Positions 1 to 13,200 of a DNA stretch of 64,000 nucleotides are shown here, one piece after another. Every line of letters starts with the position of its first letter. Position 1 is the first letter of the stretch. The position numbers and the translations under genes are program-made. This DNA comes from Parus major (taxonomy: Eukaryota; Chordata; Aves; Passeriformes; Paridae): contig NC_031769.1 in NCBI RefSeq assembly GCF_001522545.3, forward strand, positions 70,821,814-70,885,813, read 5' to 3'. The notes below the pieces were generated by a model, which saw only the letters and a list, made by a program, of their open reading frames with translations, was not told where the DNA came from and made no database searches.

Positions 1-3000
1 AAAAGGAAGATGGCTGAGAACAGCGCTGCCCCATCTCCCCAGTACTCTCTCCTCCATTAATGCTTTCCTGTCTCAACAGGCAGAACATTTGAGACAAAAT
101 CTGTTTACATACTTATGTCTGATCCTCCACATATGGACTGAGGCATAACTGTATCTGTTGTTTATCACTTTTTGGGGGGATAAAGTCCTGTGGAAATAAT
201 TTCATGATTTGGACAATTCTGTCAACAACAGTATGTCAAATGTGGCCTCGTAAAATGGACAAATTGATACAACTGTTTGGCGCCTGAGATCATATTGTGA
301 TTGCAAGTGCATTGTATAAAAGAAAATGTAAGTGGCAAAGCAAGAAGAGAAGCTAGAAAATAAAGAAAGACTGGTAAACAGTGCAAAGCACAAAGTCACA
401 GGAAGCACAAAAGCTTGATGTGGCTATGCTGCAATTAATTGAACTATAGAAATTACAGGAAACAAAAAGATTCATGACTTTCATATAACCTTTACTTTGC
501 TTTTCTGATGGCTTTTTTCCCTTTCAGTTAGATTTTTATGAAGTAGTTTCTTGTAATCCCAGTGTGGGGCAGCAAAAGTCAGAAAACCAGGAATCTAATC
601 TCTCAATGAAAGCTTCAGCAGAAAAGTGTGTTTTAAGTACATACAGCCTACAACAGGAGCTTCCAGAGTTTCCTGTGTACCAGGGACATGTTATAGAAGA
701 AGCAATTGGGAATTGTACACAAAATTTAAGAAACTGAGATTCACTGCAAAAATGTTGTTACATTTAAGTGTCCTCTGGTATGTATATTGTCAAAAGGTAT
801 TTTTTAATAATTAATTTTTAGTGTATTAGATTTAATTAATACTTTCTCCCCCATGGAAACTCTTACATGCATTTGAAATTGTTGTCTCCTTCTTATAATC
901 ATTCATTATTAGTAGAATAAGCACTTTGTGAATTTTGTGCAATGAATAAAACAATTCTTTTAATACCTGTGATAGCTTTCCAGAATAACATTTCTATTCC
1001 TTCAGTGATTACAGTAACTTAGATATTGAGTTATTTGAATGGAGGAGGAAAATCATGGGAATGAAAAGAATTGCTTATATAATTTTATCTCACTCACAGA
1101 AAAAAACACAGTATGTTTCAGGAGAGAAAAAGAAAAAAATCAGGATAAGGTACAGCATTGCACAAGCAGCTTGGAAAACAGGTGTATTCAATGAAAAATC
1201 TCTTATTTGTAGATCTACTTCATGTGTTTCAACTTGTCTAAATCTTTGACTAAAGGGAGAGATATGTCCTACAAGAGAATTAGAGGAAACAGCAGAAATC
1301 TATTATTAAAAAAAAATAGTGCCCATATTCTTTTACAGAAGAGGAAATGTGAAAGACAACGAAAGAAAAATATATTTCTATCAGGGGACAGGCTTTTTGA
1401 AAGGAAATTGCATCTAGAAAAAGTAATTATTGAGAATATGATAGTAAGGAAAGTTTTCATTTCCTATCAAGTGTGTTGAACAATGAAATGTTGAACATAT
1501 AAGAACAACGAAGGCGGAAATGTCACGTTAGGTACCAAATATATTTGTTTAAATACAAAGTTTGTCTCAGGTTACTCTAAATTAATGACCTTTTTGCTTT
1601 TTCAAGTAATATTCATTTAAACACTCAGAAAAACAATATTCTGGTAAGCAGGGATCTATTTGATGTAGCTTGGGGCATTCTACCAGGTTCAGATCTTGTC
1701 TCAAATACTGACACATACCTATACCAAAGTGTGTTGATAATAGCAAAAATGCAAACTTTTTGAATAAAATATTTTTGTTATGGTCTGATTTTCTTCCCTG
1801 TGAACTATTTTAATAGACACAAAGCTATCAGCTCCAGCTGAGGTGCACAAAAACAGTAGGTTTAAATACTTCCCAATGACATTGAAATTCAGTCAATCAA
1901 TATATCTGCTTACAGAGACATCTTGCTATTCACTGTTAAATGATAATAATTTTTTTAAAATAACATAATGTTGTGTCTTAAGAAATCTGCCTGAAAAAAC
2001 CCAGCATTGTTTTGGTATAGACATCTTCAAGACACAGGTTGTAACAATTAATTTTGGGCATTAGCTAACAACTATCATGTTTTCCTGATAAAACTACTAA
2101 TGTCTGCCCTGGAAAAGGTGATTTCTGCTCATGTCATGTGTGTTTTCTGACCAGGCATAACTGAATGCTTGTCAAGGTAGCCTCCTCCTATAAACTCACG
2201 CTGATTATTCATCAACTGTATCAATCCCTAATGTTATTCTTCGAAAATATGTATTAACAAAATAAATGAACAAATGTACTTTATTAGCATTTCCATTAGT
2301 AGTATTGAATACCTGAGTACAAGTCACAGCCATGTTTCTGTTTAAAAAACATTATTATAATAAAATTTTTTAGCATTATTGTAACATACAATCTCCAAAA
2401 TGTCTACGCTTTGCACTCCAGCTAGTGCAAAGCAAGAAAAAGATCTAACGAGGTAGTGAAATGCATTATAAAATACATAAATTACTGCAGCTGTACAACA
2501 AAAGTGAAGTTCTAGAATTTGACTATACAAAGATCCTGCAAAAAGATATAATGGCTATAAAATGAAAAAATAATGAGGAGAAATATATGTGGTCTGTCAA
2601 AGAACTGATGAAAGCTGATGATACAAAATACCTTTCTACACAATGAAAAATACTTAAAAGGTCTTTAGAGAAATAAATAAAATAAATACGTAACTCAACC
2701 AAAGATGAATAAATAAATAAAAGGAAACAATAAATAAACCTAAGCAGAAACCAAATATTTTCATAACAATGGAAGTACTTGCTAAATTGATGATAAGAGC
2801 TGTAACACTCTCTTTTTAATCTTTATATATTTTAAAGATGATAACCAATAAGGGGACATGAGAGATGATACATATAAATTTGTTAAACCCTTGGAAATTA
2901 GAATGAAGGCTCTATGTAGAAAGGAGCTTCTGGACTACTGTCTTGATCCCCTCTAAATAATAATTTTACATTGTCCTAGTTAGGCAGTTTGTATAGTGAA

Positions 3001-5420
3001 CCCTATGTTTTCAGGACAAAGAAAGACCATGCTTTCCAAGAAAGACAGGAACAGCTGGAAGCAGACTGAGGGAACATACTTTATACCAGTATTGATTCAA
3101 ATACATACCTACCACCTGTCCTCACCATGACCAAGAGGACACAACTGTGACACTGAGCAAGGGATTACTGAATAAGAGTGTCCGAGAGTAAAGTATCATT
3201 GCAAGAATTTCACTTTTATGATAAAATAATTAGTTCTTACTTAAACACGTCCCTAAGGGGTATCCCAGGGATGAGTCTAATATTTTTTTTTCTATGCAAA
3301 GAAAATGGGCTGCAATAACAGATTGAAATAATTGGTGTGAGCCAAATGGAAAATTATACCTTAGAGAAGAGTTTGTTTTGAGGATTGTCTTTTTATTACT
3401 ATTCAGGATCAAGAACTACAACTTTCAAATGAACCAGTCTGATCAAAGGGTTGAGAAATGCAGTCAGGGGCTGAATAGATAGAGATACCCCTATGAACTG
3501 GGTAAATACCATTTCACAGTTGATAAATTTGTTCTTATAAAACTGTCATGAATGCTTTACCATTGTCTATTAGTCAGTCAGTGCAAATATAAAAAGAAAT
3601 AAAGAAAACACATTTCCTAAAGAGCAGTCCTAAGAAATATGTACATCTATATTTAAATCCAGGAGCTTTATTCTCTGTGATATAAGGTTAAGGTTCCTTT
3701 CATCCACAAGGAAAGGGATCAAAGTTAGAGCATTTCAATGGTACGTTGGACTACTTACTAACAGGGTAGAATGGAGGGGATCCAAAATACACATTTGTTA
3801 CATTCCTTTTGAAAGGTATTATGCATGAAGGATGAAACATTAGTTTATTGTCTTACTCAATTATAATTTTGGTTCCACTTGAAACAAGCTTCTGCAGTGT
3901 CTCAATACTTTTTAAATTGAAAGACAGAATTATGCTCACCTGCCTTGTTTTGAAGTGGTGCTCAGAAAAAAGTATGAAATGGAAAAAACTGACAATCAGG
4001 GGTGGCAACCTTTGAAGAGCTGGTCCCCTACTTTCATTTTTCCTGCTTGCCTCTGGGCAGCAGCATATGTGAATAACTTATTTCTTTGTCTGGTTCAATA
4101 GATCAGCATTGCATGGTAAGGGCACACAGGAGGTCTTGCTTGTATTCACTGGAAACAAACATTATATTTGAGAGGTTACACTGTCTGGCTGTAACCTTTT
4201 CATGATCAGCAAAAATGCCTGTTTACCTGGTGAGCTTCCAAAATAAGTTTAAAAATAAGCATGTTTAAATGTGCACCAAACTAAATCCTGGGACAAAACA
4301 TAAGGACCCACTTCAAATGTCACTTATAACTTTGCTTGCTGCCTTCAGTGAAACCATTCCTGGTTTGGTCCCATGTGATATTACAGCACTGTGAACTTTA
4401 ATACATCACTGTGCAAGGTACTCATTCTCTGTGTTAAAGTGAATCTCCCTGCAGGCATGCTTAAGGCTTTTTTGCTTTAAGCTTCTCTAGTATTCCCCTT
4501 AAAACGTGCAATGCTATTACCCATACCAAACTTGCTTCTAAATCATCACCAGTAAGAATATAAAAGATAAAGAGACTTAAATATTATCTTATATGTGCTG
4601 GGATATAGTCTTTTTCTTTTTAAGGGTTTTGCCCTTTCCAAAATGAGATTTGACAGAATAAAAGATTTTTCAAAATGCTAAAAAATGTGGCAAAACATCT
4701 GCACTGTGCCTCTGTCTTTAGTTTCTTCACTACAGTGGAAACATTGCAGAACAGAAATTACAATGTGTTTTTTGTTTGGTTTGGGGGTTTTTCAGGGGTT
4801 GGGGTTTTTATACCAATTACTTCTCAGAGATTTAACTATTTTTTTTTTTAATAACACAATCCTGATGATTGTTTTTGAGAAACTAGAAGCCATTTCCAAG
4901 ACTTCAAATCACAATGTCATAAACCATCTCAATTTTGAGAAAAGCATACTAAAAAGTAAATCCTTCAGGAAAATAAAACACATGCTTTACAGATTGTCTT
5001 CTTGGACTGTGCCAAGTTGTCATATCTGAGTAAATAGATTTTTGTATGCAGCTCTCTGGTGAGCATTATGAGTAGTTGTTAACTGACATTTGTCATTCAA
5101 ATACTAATGAAAACTATAACCATTAGAGGACAGTGGAGATTTAAAACTAATTTAGCATTTGAGAAGCTAAATTGACACCAATCTTTGAGAGACAGAATAG
5201 CAAATTACTCTTACAAATAAAATAGGCAAAAGGAGACTTATATTTTATGCACAGATTTTTCTACATTTCTGTGATTAACACCATGTCCACTAATGAAAAC
5301 TAAAATTGAAAATACTGCTCAGTTAAGTATTTGTGTGAACTGATTTTAGTGATATTTAGCATACTAAATAGCTGGAAATGTGATATTTTGCAAAGCAAGA
5401 AAAATATTACATCTGGTTTC
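1..5420. other. AT-rich DNA with no recognisable gene
   Basis: No exon, RNA gene or interspersed repeat was recognised here. ORFs are short (longest 114 codons at 4685-5029, running through a T/G-rich stretch) and show no family motif. Simple sequence includes AAAT-type runs at 2671-2688 and 2708-2737 and a T/G-rich patch around 4764-4815. It could be intergenic or intronic; the sequence alone does not decide. Confidence 0.6.
2671..2737. repeat. Imperfect AAAT simple repeat
   Basis: Two short blocks of AAAT units (2671-2688 and 2708-2737) are separated by about 20 unrelated bases. This is ordinary A-rich simple sequence and could also be the decayed tail of an old retroposon, but no retroposon body was recognised beside it. 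Confidence 0.7.
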
Positions 5421-5916
5421 AGGTCCTCAGCACAGGAAAGACAACCTGTTGGAGCAAGTCTAGAGGATAAACACCAAGATTTTAGAGAGATGGAGCACCT
5501 CTCCTCTGAGGAAATGCTGAGAAAATTTGAGCAGCTGCTCAGTCTGAGAAAAAGACTTTGGGGTGACGTAATTGTGGCCTTCCAGTACCTGAAGGGAGGC
5601 TACAAGAAAGATGCAAAGGGACAATTTAAAGAGCATACAGTGACAGGGGGAACAGCTTCAAAATGAATGAGGGCAGGTCTACTCCAGATATTAGAAATAA
5701 GTTCTCTACTGTGAGACTCTGGTACATGTTGCCCAGAGCAGTTTAGGTGGCCCATCCCTTGGAGGGTTCCAAACCAAGCTGGATAGGGCCCTGAGCAAGC
5801 TGGTCTAGTGAAAGGCTACTGCCACCTTGCAATTCCCACTGCCATGGCATAGGAATTGCAAGTAGATGATCTTTAGGACTCTTCCACCCCTAACCATTCT
5901 GTGATTCCATAATAAT
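5421..5916 (+). mobile_element. CR1 LINE, 3' end fragment
   Basis: This is the 3' part of a chicken-repeat-1 LINE in the plus orientation. Landmarks remembered from the CR1 3' region occur in the right order: a start like 'ggtcctcagcacagga', 'gatggagcacctctcc' at about 5490, 'ttgcccagagcagttt' near 5729, 'gctggatagggccctgagcaa' near 5780, 'agatgatcttta' near 5864, and a tail like 'ccattctgtgattcc' near 5894. It is 5'-truncated, as most CR1 copies are, and diverged. The open frame at 5331-5666 only crosses its upstream part and is not a gene. The hairpin part of the 3' end is altered (5826-5862). Orientation and identity are firm; the subfamily is unknown. Confidence 0.9.
5826..5862. repeat. 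11-bp inverted repeat inside the CR1 3' end
   Basis: CTTGCAATTCC at 5826-5836 and its exact reverse complement at 5852-5862 enclose 15 bases that include CCATGG. From memory, the CR1 consensus has a shorter palindromic core here (CCTGCC.ATGGCAGG), so this copy carries a longer and different stem. Confidence 0.8.
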
Positions 5917-6306
5917 AAATGATACAAATTACCAGATAAATTGTTTTCTGTTTTAACGTAAAAGCATTAAAGAAAAAATTGACATATATTGCAAGTCATT
6001 CAGTCAATTAATGTACGACACAGCAGCTCAATGCAATAAAGAGGCTACTTAAAAACCAGTTGACACCACAAAGTAAATTTTAAACCATTCTTTCAGTGAG
6101 ATCATGTCCTTTACTCTCAATAGTTTGTTTACCTTAATGTTGCTCCCCGTATAGCCAGAAGGTCAAAAAACTTGCAATGAAGAAGAAAAAATCTAATATC
6201 TTTTCAGTTTGGCCTTGAGAACATCCCTGATAATTGAGGATGGACATACCCATTAATAAAATCTTCTGACAGTAAAACACCTATAAAACTGAACTTAGTA
6301 GAAAGA

Positions 6307-6350
6307 TTCCTTGATTAATGTGACGTATATACTACAGATTAATCAAGGAA
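6307..6350. repeat. 13-bp perfect inverted repeat
   Basis: TTCCTTGATTAAT at 6307-6319 is matched by its exact reverse complement at 6338-6350, with an 18-base spacer containing TGACGTA. It is not inside any recognised transposon, and no target-site duplication was seen around it. Confidence 0.85.
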
Positions 6351-7787
6351 AGGTTTCCAGTATATTAATTCAACTTCCATCTCACATGTATGCTACTTAT
6401 CATACATTCTAATGTAAGTCTAAACTCCCTAGATGTTATCAGGAGTTTGACATTTTCTCTAATTGCTTATGAGGTTGATGGAAATTTGATTTTGATGAAG
6501 TTACTTCCTAGCACAGAAAAGTACTACTTGTCTGCAAAATATTCTGCAAGTCCCTTTTTCTTACTGAACAGAGAACAGGTGTATTGTGGATGAGTGCTAT
6601 CTACATGAAGATCTGTGCTCTGTTTGGGTCATTTGATGACTTTCTCTACAATCTATAGCTGCTTCATCACAAGGATGCTCTCATACGACTGTGTCATGGT
6701 ATTGGTTCCCAGAAAATGAGACAGGCACAGTGACAGCATTAATGTTATTTATGTGCCATTTTACAAATTGAAGCAAGTAAGATATGCCTACATTGCACAT
6801 TAGATGAAGATCTACTTTTCCCCATCATGAAAACTCTTCAACAGTGGAAAATATGATTTAGTAATGTATAAAAGCAGAATATTTAAGACTCTAGTCACTT
6901 TATTAGGCTGAGGGTACAAGCCAAAACACCAGTTTCAGTTAAAGTCTCCTGTGCCAGTTGATTGCATCAGGTTTGTTGACTTTAAAAAAAAATAAATAAA
7001 AATTTGGTAACATAATACACGATATATAACCTCAAATTAGAATTATCATTGCCATTTGTTTCTTCAACAGGAAGAAACAGCAGTTGGTTCTTTTTAATAA
7101 GTAACTGGCCTAAGACCCCTTCCTGAGTGCAACAGTAGCACATTTTGCTCCAGCCAATTTAATGCTAGATGCAGCTGACTAGTGTTTTTCCCAATTGTGT
7201 AGAAGATAGGACAATAAACAAAATTTTGATTAGACAAAAACCCAAATTTTTTAGAAGTTACTTCATTTCTCACTCAAAATATAGTAACAGTGGAAATGTC
7301 TGACGATTACCTAAGTGACTTGTCCTGACATAAAGTAAAGCAAACAAACTTTCTATGTGACTTTTGTTTTACTTTAACTTTCACAGAATGTATATTGAAA
7401 GCAATCAGAAAAAGGTCAGCACTAAAATAAAACATTGCAAAATTCTCAAAATTAAGAATTTCTGCTGACCCAAAGAATTTTGTTGCTTTACAATTCACAA
7501 ATACATGCTTCTTACTACTGACCCCCACCCCCAGTGGAGACTCTTCACAGATAGTTTCACTCCATCCCAGGTCAACACCTTTGGACAAACCAAGGGGTGG
7601 CTTTTCTTCCCATTTCCCAGCCTTTACCTTTACTTTTAAATAAATATTGCACATTATACACAGGCAAACTCTGTGCAAATACAGCATGCAGTTACACCAC
7701 TCAAGTTCTATCTTCTCACTACATGGAAACATCTTGTGGAGCTATGTAATGATGTAAGAGAGGCAAAGCCCCCAAAATGTGTATCTC

Positions 7788-7809
7788 AAAAAAAAAAAAA
7801 AAAAAAAAA
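7788..7809 (+). repeat. Poly(A) tract, 22 bases
   Basis: This is an uninterrupted run of A. No retroposon body was recognised upstream, and no flanking duplication was found by eye. A processed-transcript tail is possible but unsupported. Confidence 0.9.
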
Positions 7810-8860
7810 GATTATCCGGTTTCTAACTCCATATAACATATAAAATACAAACTTCAGCACAAAGTCTGCCACAATCCCCACAGTGAATCTCTTTCTTCTT
7901 TTGACTATTTTCTCTGCACAGTGATAATTTTTCATCTTCTCCAAAACTTGTTAGCTTTCATATCCCTGAAATTCAGAAGTATCTTGAAGTTTTTTCATCT
8001 CGCTCAATTCCTTCTGACTGCCTCTCCAGCTGCAGACTGAAGTAGGGAGCCATGACATCTCCAGCATTCAAACCCAGTGAGAACAAAGACATGTTCAACT
8101 CACACTGCTAGGACTGATTTGTAGCTACAAAATAATCTGGCACTTGTTTTTGCCCACTTGGGTGCCCCTCATTAAAATTACTCATCTTTTATCTTCTTGC
8201 TTCCCAGCACTATTATCTTTGTATATCATATTCTGCAGGGTGTCCAGCAGATTGAATCCTGTTGAGTACTACTTTGTCAGTTGTACAATTCAGAAAGACT
8301 TTTGCTCACACACACAGCTTTCTGGGTTGGGAAGACTTTCTAGAACTAAAATACTTTGATTAGCTTCCTAGCCTTCTTTGGGTCTATCATTTGAGGATAC
8401 ACAAGGATTTTCTCAGTTTCTGGGTCCCTCAAGCACTGTCGTCTTTCTCTACTTCATAAATCTTTGGGATGTCTGACTGATTTTCTGCAGTTTGATTTAT
8501 GTGTTTTTCCTTCATCTAGTTAAAGTTCCTCAAATGCATGGTTTGAAAGTATGGAAGATAAAGGTTGTTTTTTTGGTTTTTTTTGCATTCCTTCCAGTGG
8601 TTTAGGACATAGATTTACTTTATTTGCTGCCTTGTTTATAGCTGGCAGGGATCAGCTTTCCCAGGCTTAGGCTAAGTCCCTTTCTTTTTAGCCTCAAACA
8701 GTACTTGAGTTTCAAAATTCTTTGAAACTTTCAAAATGCTGAGGTCCTTCTTTTCCTATGTGATTTTGCTTATTTGTTCAGCAAAACTCATGCTATACTA
8801 AATTACCCATTTTGCTGCTTCCCATATTGTAGGAAGGTGCTCAGATTAACCCGTGACTGA

Positions 8861-8906
8861 TAAATTTAAAAAAATTAAATTAAATTAAATTAAAAAAAAT
8901 AAAAAA
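8861..8906. repeat. TTAAA-type simple repeat
   Basis: Repeated TTAAA/TAAAT units run into an A-rich end. It is plain low-complexity sequence. Confidence 0.85.
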
Positions 8907-9643
8907 TGTCCAGGGATTTTTCCAGCTGGGATTGGAATCTGCCTGATCTTCCTCTCTCACAGTGCTGTGAAGCTCCATCAATTTTGCAATTTTGTGCTTT
9001 CCTTCGGAAATCAGTGGGTGCTGACAGGCATGGTCTACTTGGTACTTTCCTCCAGACCCCTTGTTATTAGTATTTTTGAATCCATGACCATCACACAAAA
9101 TTTGCTTTTTCTATGGCTGTCCCATCATTAGTTTTCTGGTCTCTGAAGCTTTTCATTTATTCTAGCCTTTCCTAATGTCAGCTGTCTTCTTGCCAATCTT
9201 GATAGTTTCCTGTCTTGAAAGGAAAACGAGACAAGAACCCCCTTGAATGTCACAGAGTACATCTCTTCTATTTCTGTTCTCAGTAAAATAATTCTGCCCT
9301 GCTGAACTCCTAAATTTCAAGAAAATTAGAAGTGTTTTAGCTTTCTTTCAAATAAATATTATGCCTAGACATTTCCCACTGCACAACTCATGGCTTTCAA
9401 CAGATATGGAATCCTCCTAAATGTATGGGATTCTCCACCAAGTCACCTGAAATTATGAGATTAGAGATAATCAATGCCTTAAATATTTTTATGGGTATTT
9501 TGCGAAGTCTGCTTTACAAAGTAACTGTTACTGAACTGAACTGAAGCACAGTATTCAGAAAAATAACATATAAAATTACAAAATTAATAGTGACAAAATC
9601 TGTTTTTGAAATATTTTATATGAATTTGTTTTGAAAGAAAAAA

Positions 9644-10263
9644 NNNNNNNNNNNNNNNNNNNNNNNNNNNNNNNNNNNNNNNNNNNNNNNNNNNNNNNNN
9701 NNNNNNNNNNNNNNNNNNNNNNNNNNNNNNNNNNNNNNNNNNNNNNNNNNNNNNNNNNNNNNNNNNNNNNNNNNNNNNNNNNNNNNNNNNNNNNNNNNNN
9801 NNNNNNNNNNNNNNNNNNNNNNNNNNNNNNNNNNNNNNNNNNNNNNNNNNNNNNNNNNNNNNNNNNNNNNNNNNNNNNNNNNNNNNNNNNNNNNNNNNNN
9901 NNNNNNNNNNNNNNNNNNNNNNNNNNNNNNNNNNNNNNNNNNNNNNNNNNNNNNNNNNNNNNNNNNNNNNNNNNNNNNNNNNNNNNNNNNNNNNNNNNNN
10001 NNNNNNNNNNNNNNNNNNNNNNNNNNNNNNNNNNNNNNNNNNNNNNNNNNNNNNNNNNNNNNNNNNNNNNNNNNNNNNNNNNNNNNNNNNNNNNNNNNNN
10101 NNNNNNNNNNNNNNNNNNNNNNNNNNNNNNNNNNNNNNNNNNNNNNNNNNNNNNNNNNNNNNNNNNNNNNNNNNNNNNNNNNNNNNNNNNNNNNNNNNNN
10201 NNNNNNNNNNNNNNNNNNNNNNNNNNNNNNNNNNNNNNNNNNNNNNNNNNNNNNNNNNNNNNN
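9644..10263. other. Assembly gap (N run, 620 bases)
   Basis: The sequence is unknown. The left edge is A-rich (gaaagaaaaaa). The size is not a round placeholder such as 100, which suggests an estimated gap. ORFs that cross it are artefacts. Confidence 0.99.
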
Positions 10264-13200
10264 AAAGGCTACAGATTTTCATTTTAGAAGATGTTTGCAT
10301 GTTTTGTGAAATTTTCAATTTAGAAGAGGCTGGAACCCATGCTCTTTCAAATTTCAGGCAAGCAGTGATCCAATTATGCAGTGCCATTTGGTACTCTTAA
10401 GAAGAAACAAGAATGTGAGATAAGCCTGGTAATTGACTTAAAGTAACAGAGTAAACATGAACATGGCATACTGATTTAAAATTAATGTATTGTAAGAAAA
10501 TGGACAAGTGCTTGTAATAAATTTACAACACTAAAACAGCATTCTGTGTGGTTTTCAACCCATTAAACATTCTCCTTCCAGAAGTGAATCTCATGCTTAG
10601 TTCTTGAACAACAGACATCTGTGTATGACTGCTGTCTCCATGTTGCTGATTCTGTTTTTATAGCCTGAAACGACTTGCTTTTATCTCTTCCAAAAAATGA
10701 CACAAAGAAAAAGCATTCAAAAATTTAAGACTGTAGAGTATACTTGTTAGCAGCCACCAAATTGATGCTGCATATATAAAAATAAGAAGACAGGTATAAT
10801 TTTCCTAATGCAAGTGTCATTACTATCTTTTTCTGAGTGTCTCTATTGCCACTGTATCAATTAATAGAAATGGTATTCCAGTGAATCACCTTGTTGAAAT
10901 ATAAGGTCTAAAAGAATTATTCAGACAGAACAAACTAAAATAACACAACACAAAGAAGTCAACTATCTGTCAGTCATAAGCAATGTCAGTGCCATGATCT
11001 ACCACTCCTTCCTGTTTCCTTATAATGCAGCCAAAGGATATGTCAAGCAGAGGTAAAAAAAAAAAAAAAACAAAAAAACAAACACAACAAAAAACACTGT
11101 AAACAAGGGAAGGAAACAGAGTCTGAGGAGAGAAAAAGAAAAATAACAAAACCTAAACTGAAAAACCCCCAAAATAACATGAAGTAATTAACTTCATAGC
11201 TATCTACTGCAAACTTTTATTAAATTCAAACAAAATTTAGAAGAAAAAGAAAGAAAATATGCAAGGTGTTTGGTTACTAAGTAAGTGTGATGAGGAAAAA
11301 CCATATTTATTTTTAAATCCTCTCATTAATGCATAATGTACCTTTCTCTATTGTGCAACTTTAACCTTATCTGTCTTGTTACAATTTGTCTCAGCATATT
11401 TTTGTAATAGGATGAAGGATGTGAGCAGTAGCATTGATCCACTTGGTTTCAAAAATAATTTTGGCCCTACAGCTGATAAACCTGCAGCTGATAAAGTTAA
11501 TAAATACATTATAAACAGACAGCAAGGTGCAAATGCTATCTAGATGCTAATTCTATTTATATTGAACATTTCAGCAGACAGTAACTTTAGCACTCATTCT
11601 CTCTCTTTAATGTAAGAGTGACATAGTAGTGTCCCTCAGAGGAAGGAGGAATCTTGTTAGTCGGTCTCAGTGGAACTGCCCCAGGAGATCTATCTGAGGG
11701 CTCTCTTTCAGAACAAAGTGAGCACTTAACAAATATTTGTTATCAACTTGGTCAGCAAAAAGGTACCCTGCTCAAACAGAGGAAGCACTGGAGAAAACAT
11801 GTTCTTCAGAATTTTCAGTCTTATCCCACAATATAATGCAGACTTGAAAGCCTTGAAACTTTTCTTCATAATTAGGAAAAAAAAAAAAGAAAAAAGTGTC
11901 TTTTGTCCTGTTCATTTAAATGGATACAGTAGGTCACAGTCTACCAGGAATTATCAGTGTAATTGAAATGTGCATATCTATATTTTCTAGACTGAATGAT
12001 GAGAGGTAAAAATTAGAACACAAACTTTCTGCTTTGAGTGTGAAATTTTCTGTGCCGAAAACAAAATCACAAATGAAGAGTGATCATTTCGGGAAGGTTT
12101 TGCACAAGTAAATTCCATAGCTAACTAATGAAACTTCTACAGATATAATATTTATAGCAGATTCTATTCCATCCAGTCCAGATCAGTCAGGGTGTCATTT
12201 AAATGGTCACATAGAAAATACTATCTATAGCTAAACTGCACCCAGATTCTCACCAAAAAAAAAAAATCTGACATGTAAACATGAAGTTTACTTATGGCTC
12301 TAAAGATAAAACATAATTGTCTTAAGGGAAGACAGGGACACAGAAGTAAAAAAACATAATTGTATGAAATATAAACTGATTATTTAGTACCTTATATAGC
12401 ACTCAAAGTTTAGAAGTTTCATCACTGAAATGTCTATGTAGACTGCAAAAGTGAAGCCAGTTATTAATCAAAACCCTGACATGGCAAGCATGAAAACCTC
12501 TTTTAAAGACCAATTGAAAGGTAATATCAGATAAGCTCCAAGTGGCCAGGCCTAAGCCAACCTGCTGGACAAAGAAAGAAACCATCAGAGACTGATCACT
12601 GAGTAGCCTTTAGCATCAAGAATCTGCTGCTGTCAACAAGAAATTCTGATAAGCAATGAGGTCATGGCATGAAAAAGCTGCTCTCACCTAGTAAGGCCAG
12701 AAGCCATGCAATTACTTCTGACAGGTACTTCTCAGTAATTGTCACAGACACAGTTAGGGAAAATAAAAGTTTCCTAATAAGAGAAAGGTCTCTAAAAAAG
12801 TTCAGTAGGTAAGTGTTGGGCCATTCCACAGTTCATTTGAAATACCTTGTATTTTATGATATTCCAAACATGCTCTGTATCTATTTAAACTGTTGGGATT
12901 TTCAAAAAGGAAGGCATCTTGCTGAGGTAAAAGCTTTCCTCCTGAGATGCATCTTCTCTTGTCGCTGGACACAGAGAAATTGTTAGTGGTTAGTGGTTAG
13001 TACTAGCTATGGGTGTTACTTCACACAAGTGACACTAATGATGCTTTTTAGTCGTGTTTGAGCAGTTTTATTATGGAAATCTCTTAAAACTTTGAATTAA
13101 AGACTCAAATAGTGTGAAAATGGCAAGAGATAGAAGTGATGGTAGAAGATCTATCATTTCAGACTCTGAAAGGAAAGGAATACATTAATAAATGGAGAAA

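Larger units (their letters stand above)
5917..9643. other. AT-rich DNA with no recognisable gene
   Basis: No coding feature is supported. The longest frame (minus strand, 7307-7732, 141 codons) has no signal peptide, domain or family motif that I recognise and is taken as chance. The stretch holds an inverted repeat (6307-6350), a 22-base A run (7788-7809) and a TTAAA-type simple repeat (8861-8906). Confidence 0.6.

Noticed and set aside
4755..4820. G/T-rich stretch as a possible quadruplex
   Set aside because: The G runs are too few and too widely spaced by T runs to support it by eye.
5331..5666. Frame of 111 codons with a soluble, Lys/Glu-rich C-terminal half
   Set aside because: The second half is CR1 3' region sequence, so it is not an independent gene.
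7307..7732. Minus-strand frame of 141 codons
   Set aside because: No domain, signal peptide or family motif was recognised, and the sequence around it gives no promoter or splice context; a frame of this length is expected by chance in 64 kb.
9584..10387. Frames of more than 200 codons at 9584-10387 and 30139-30937
   Set aside because: They are open only because they cross runs of N.
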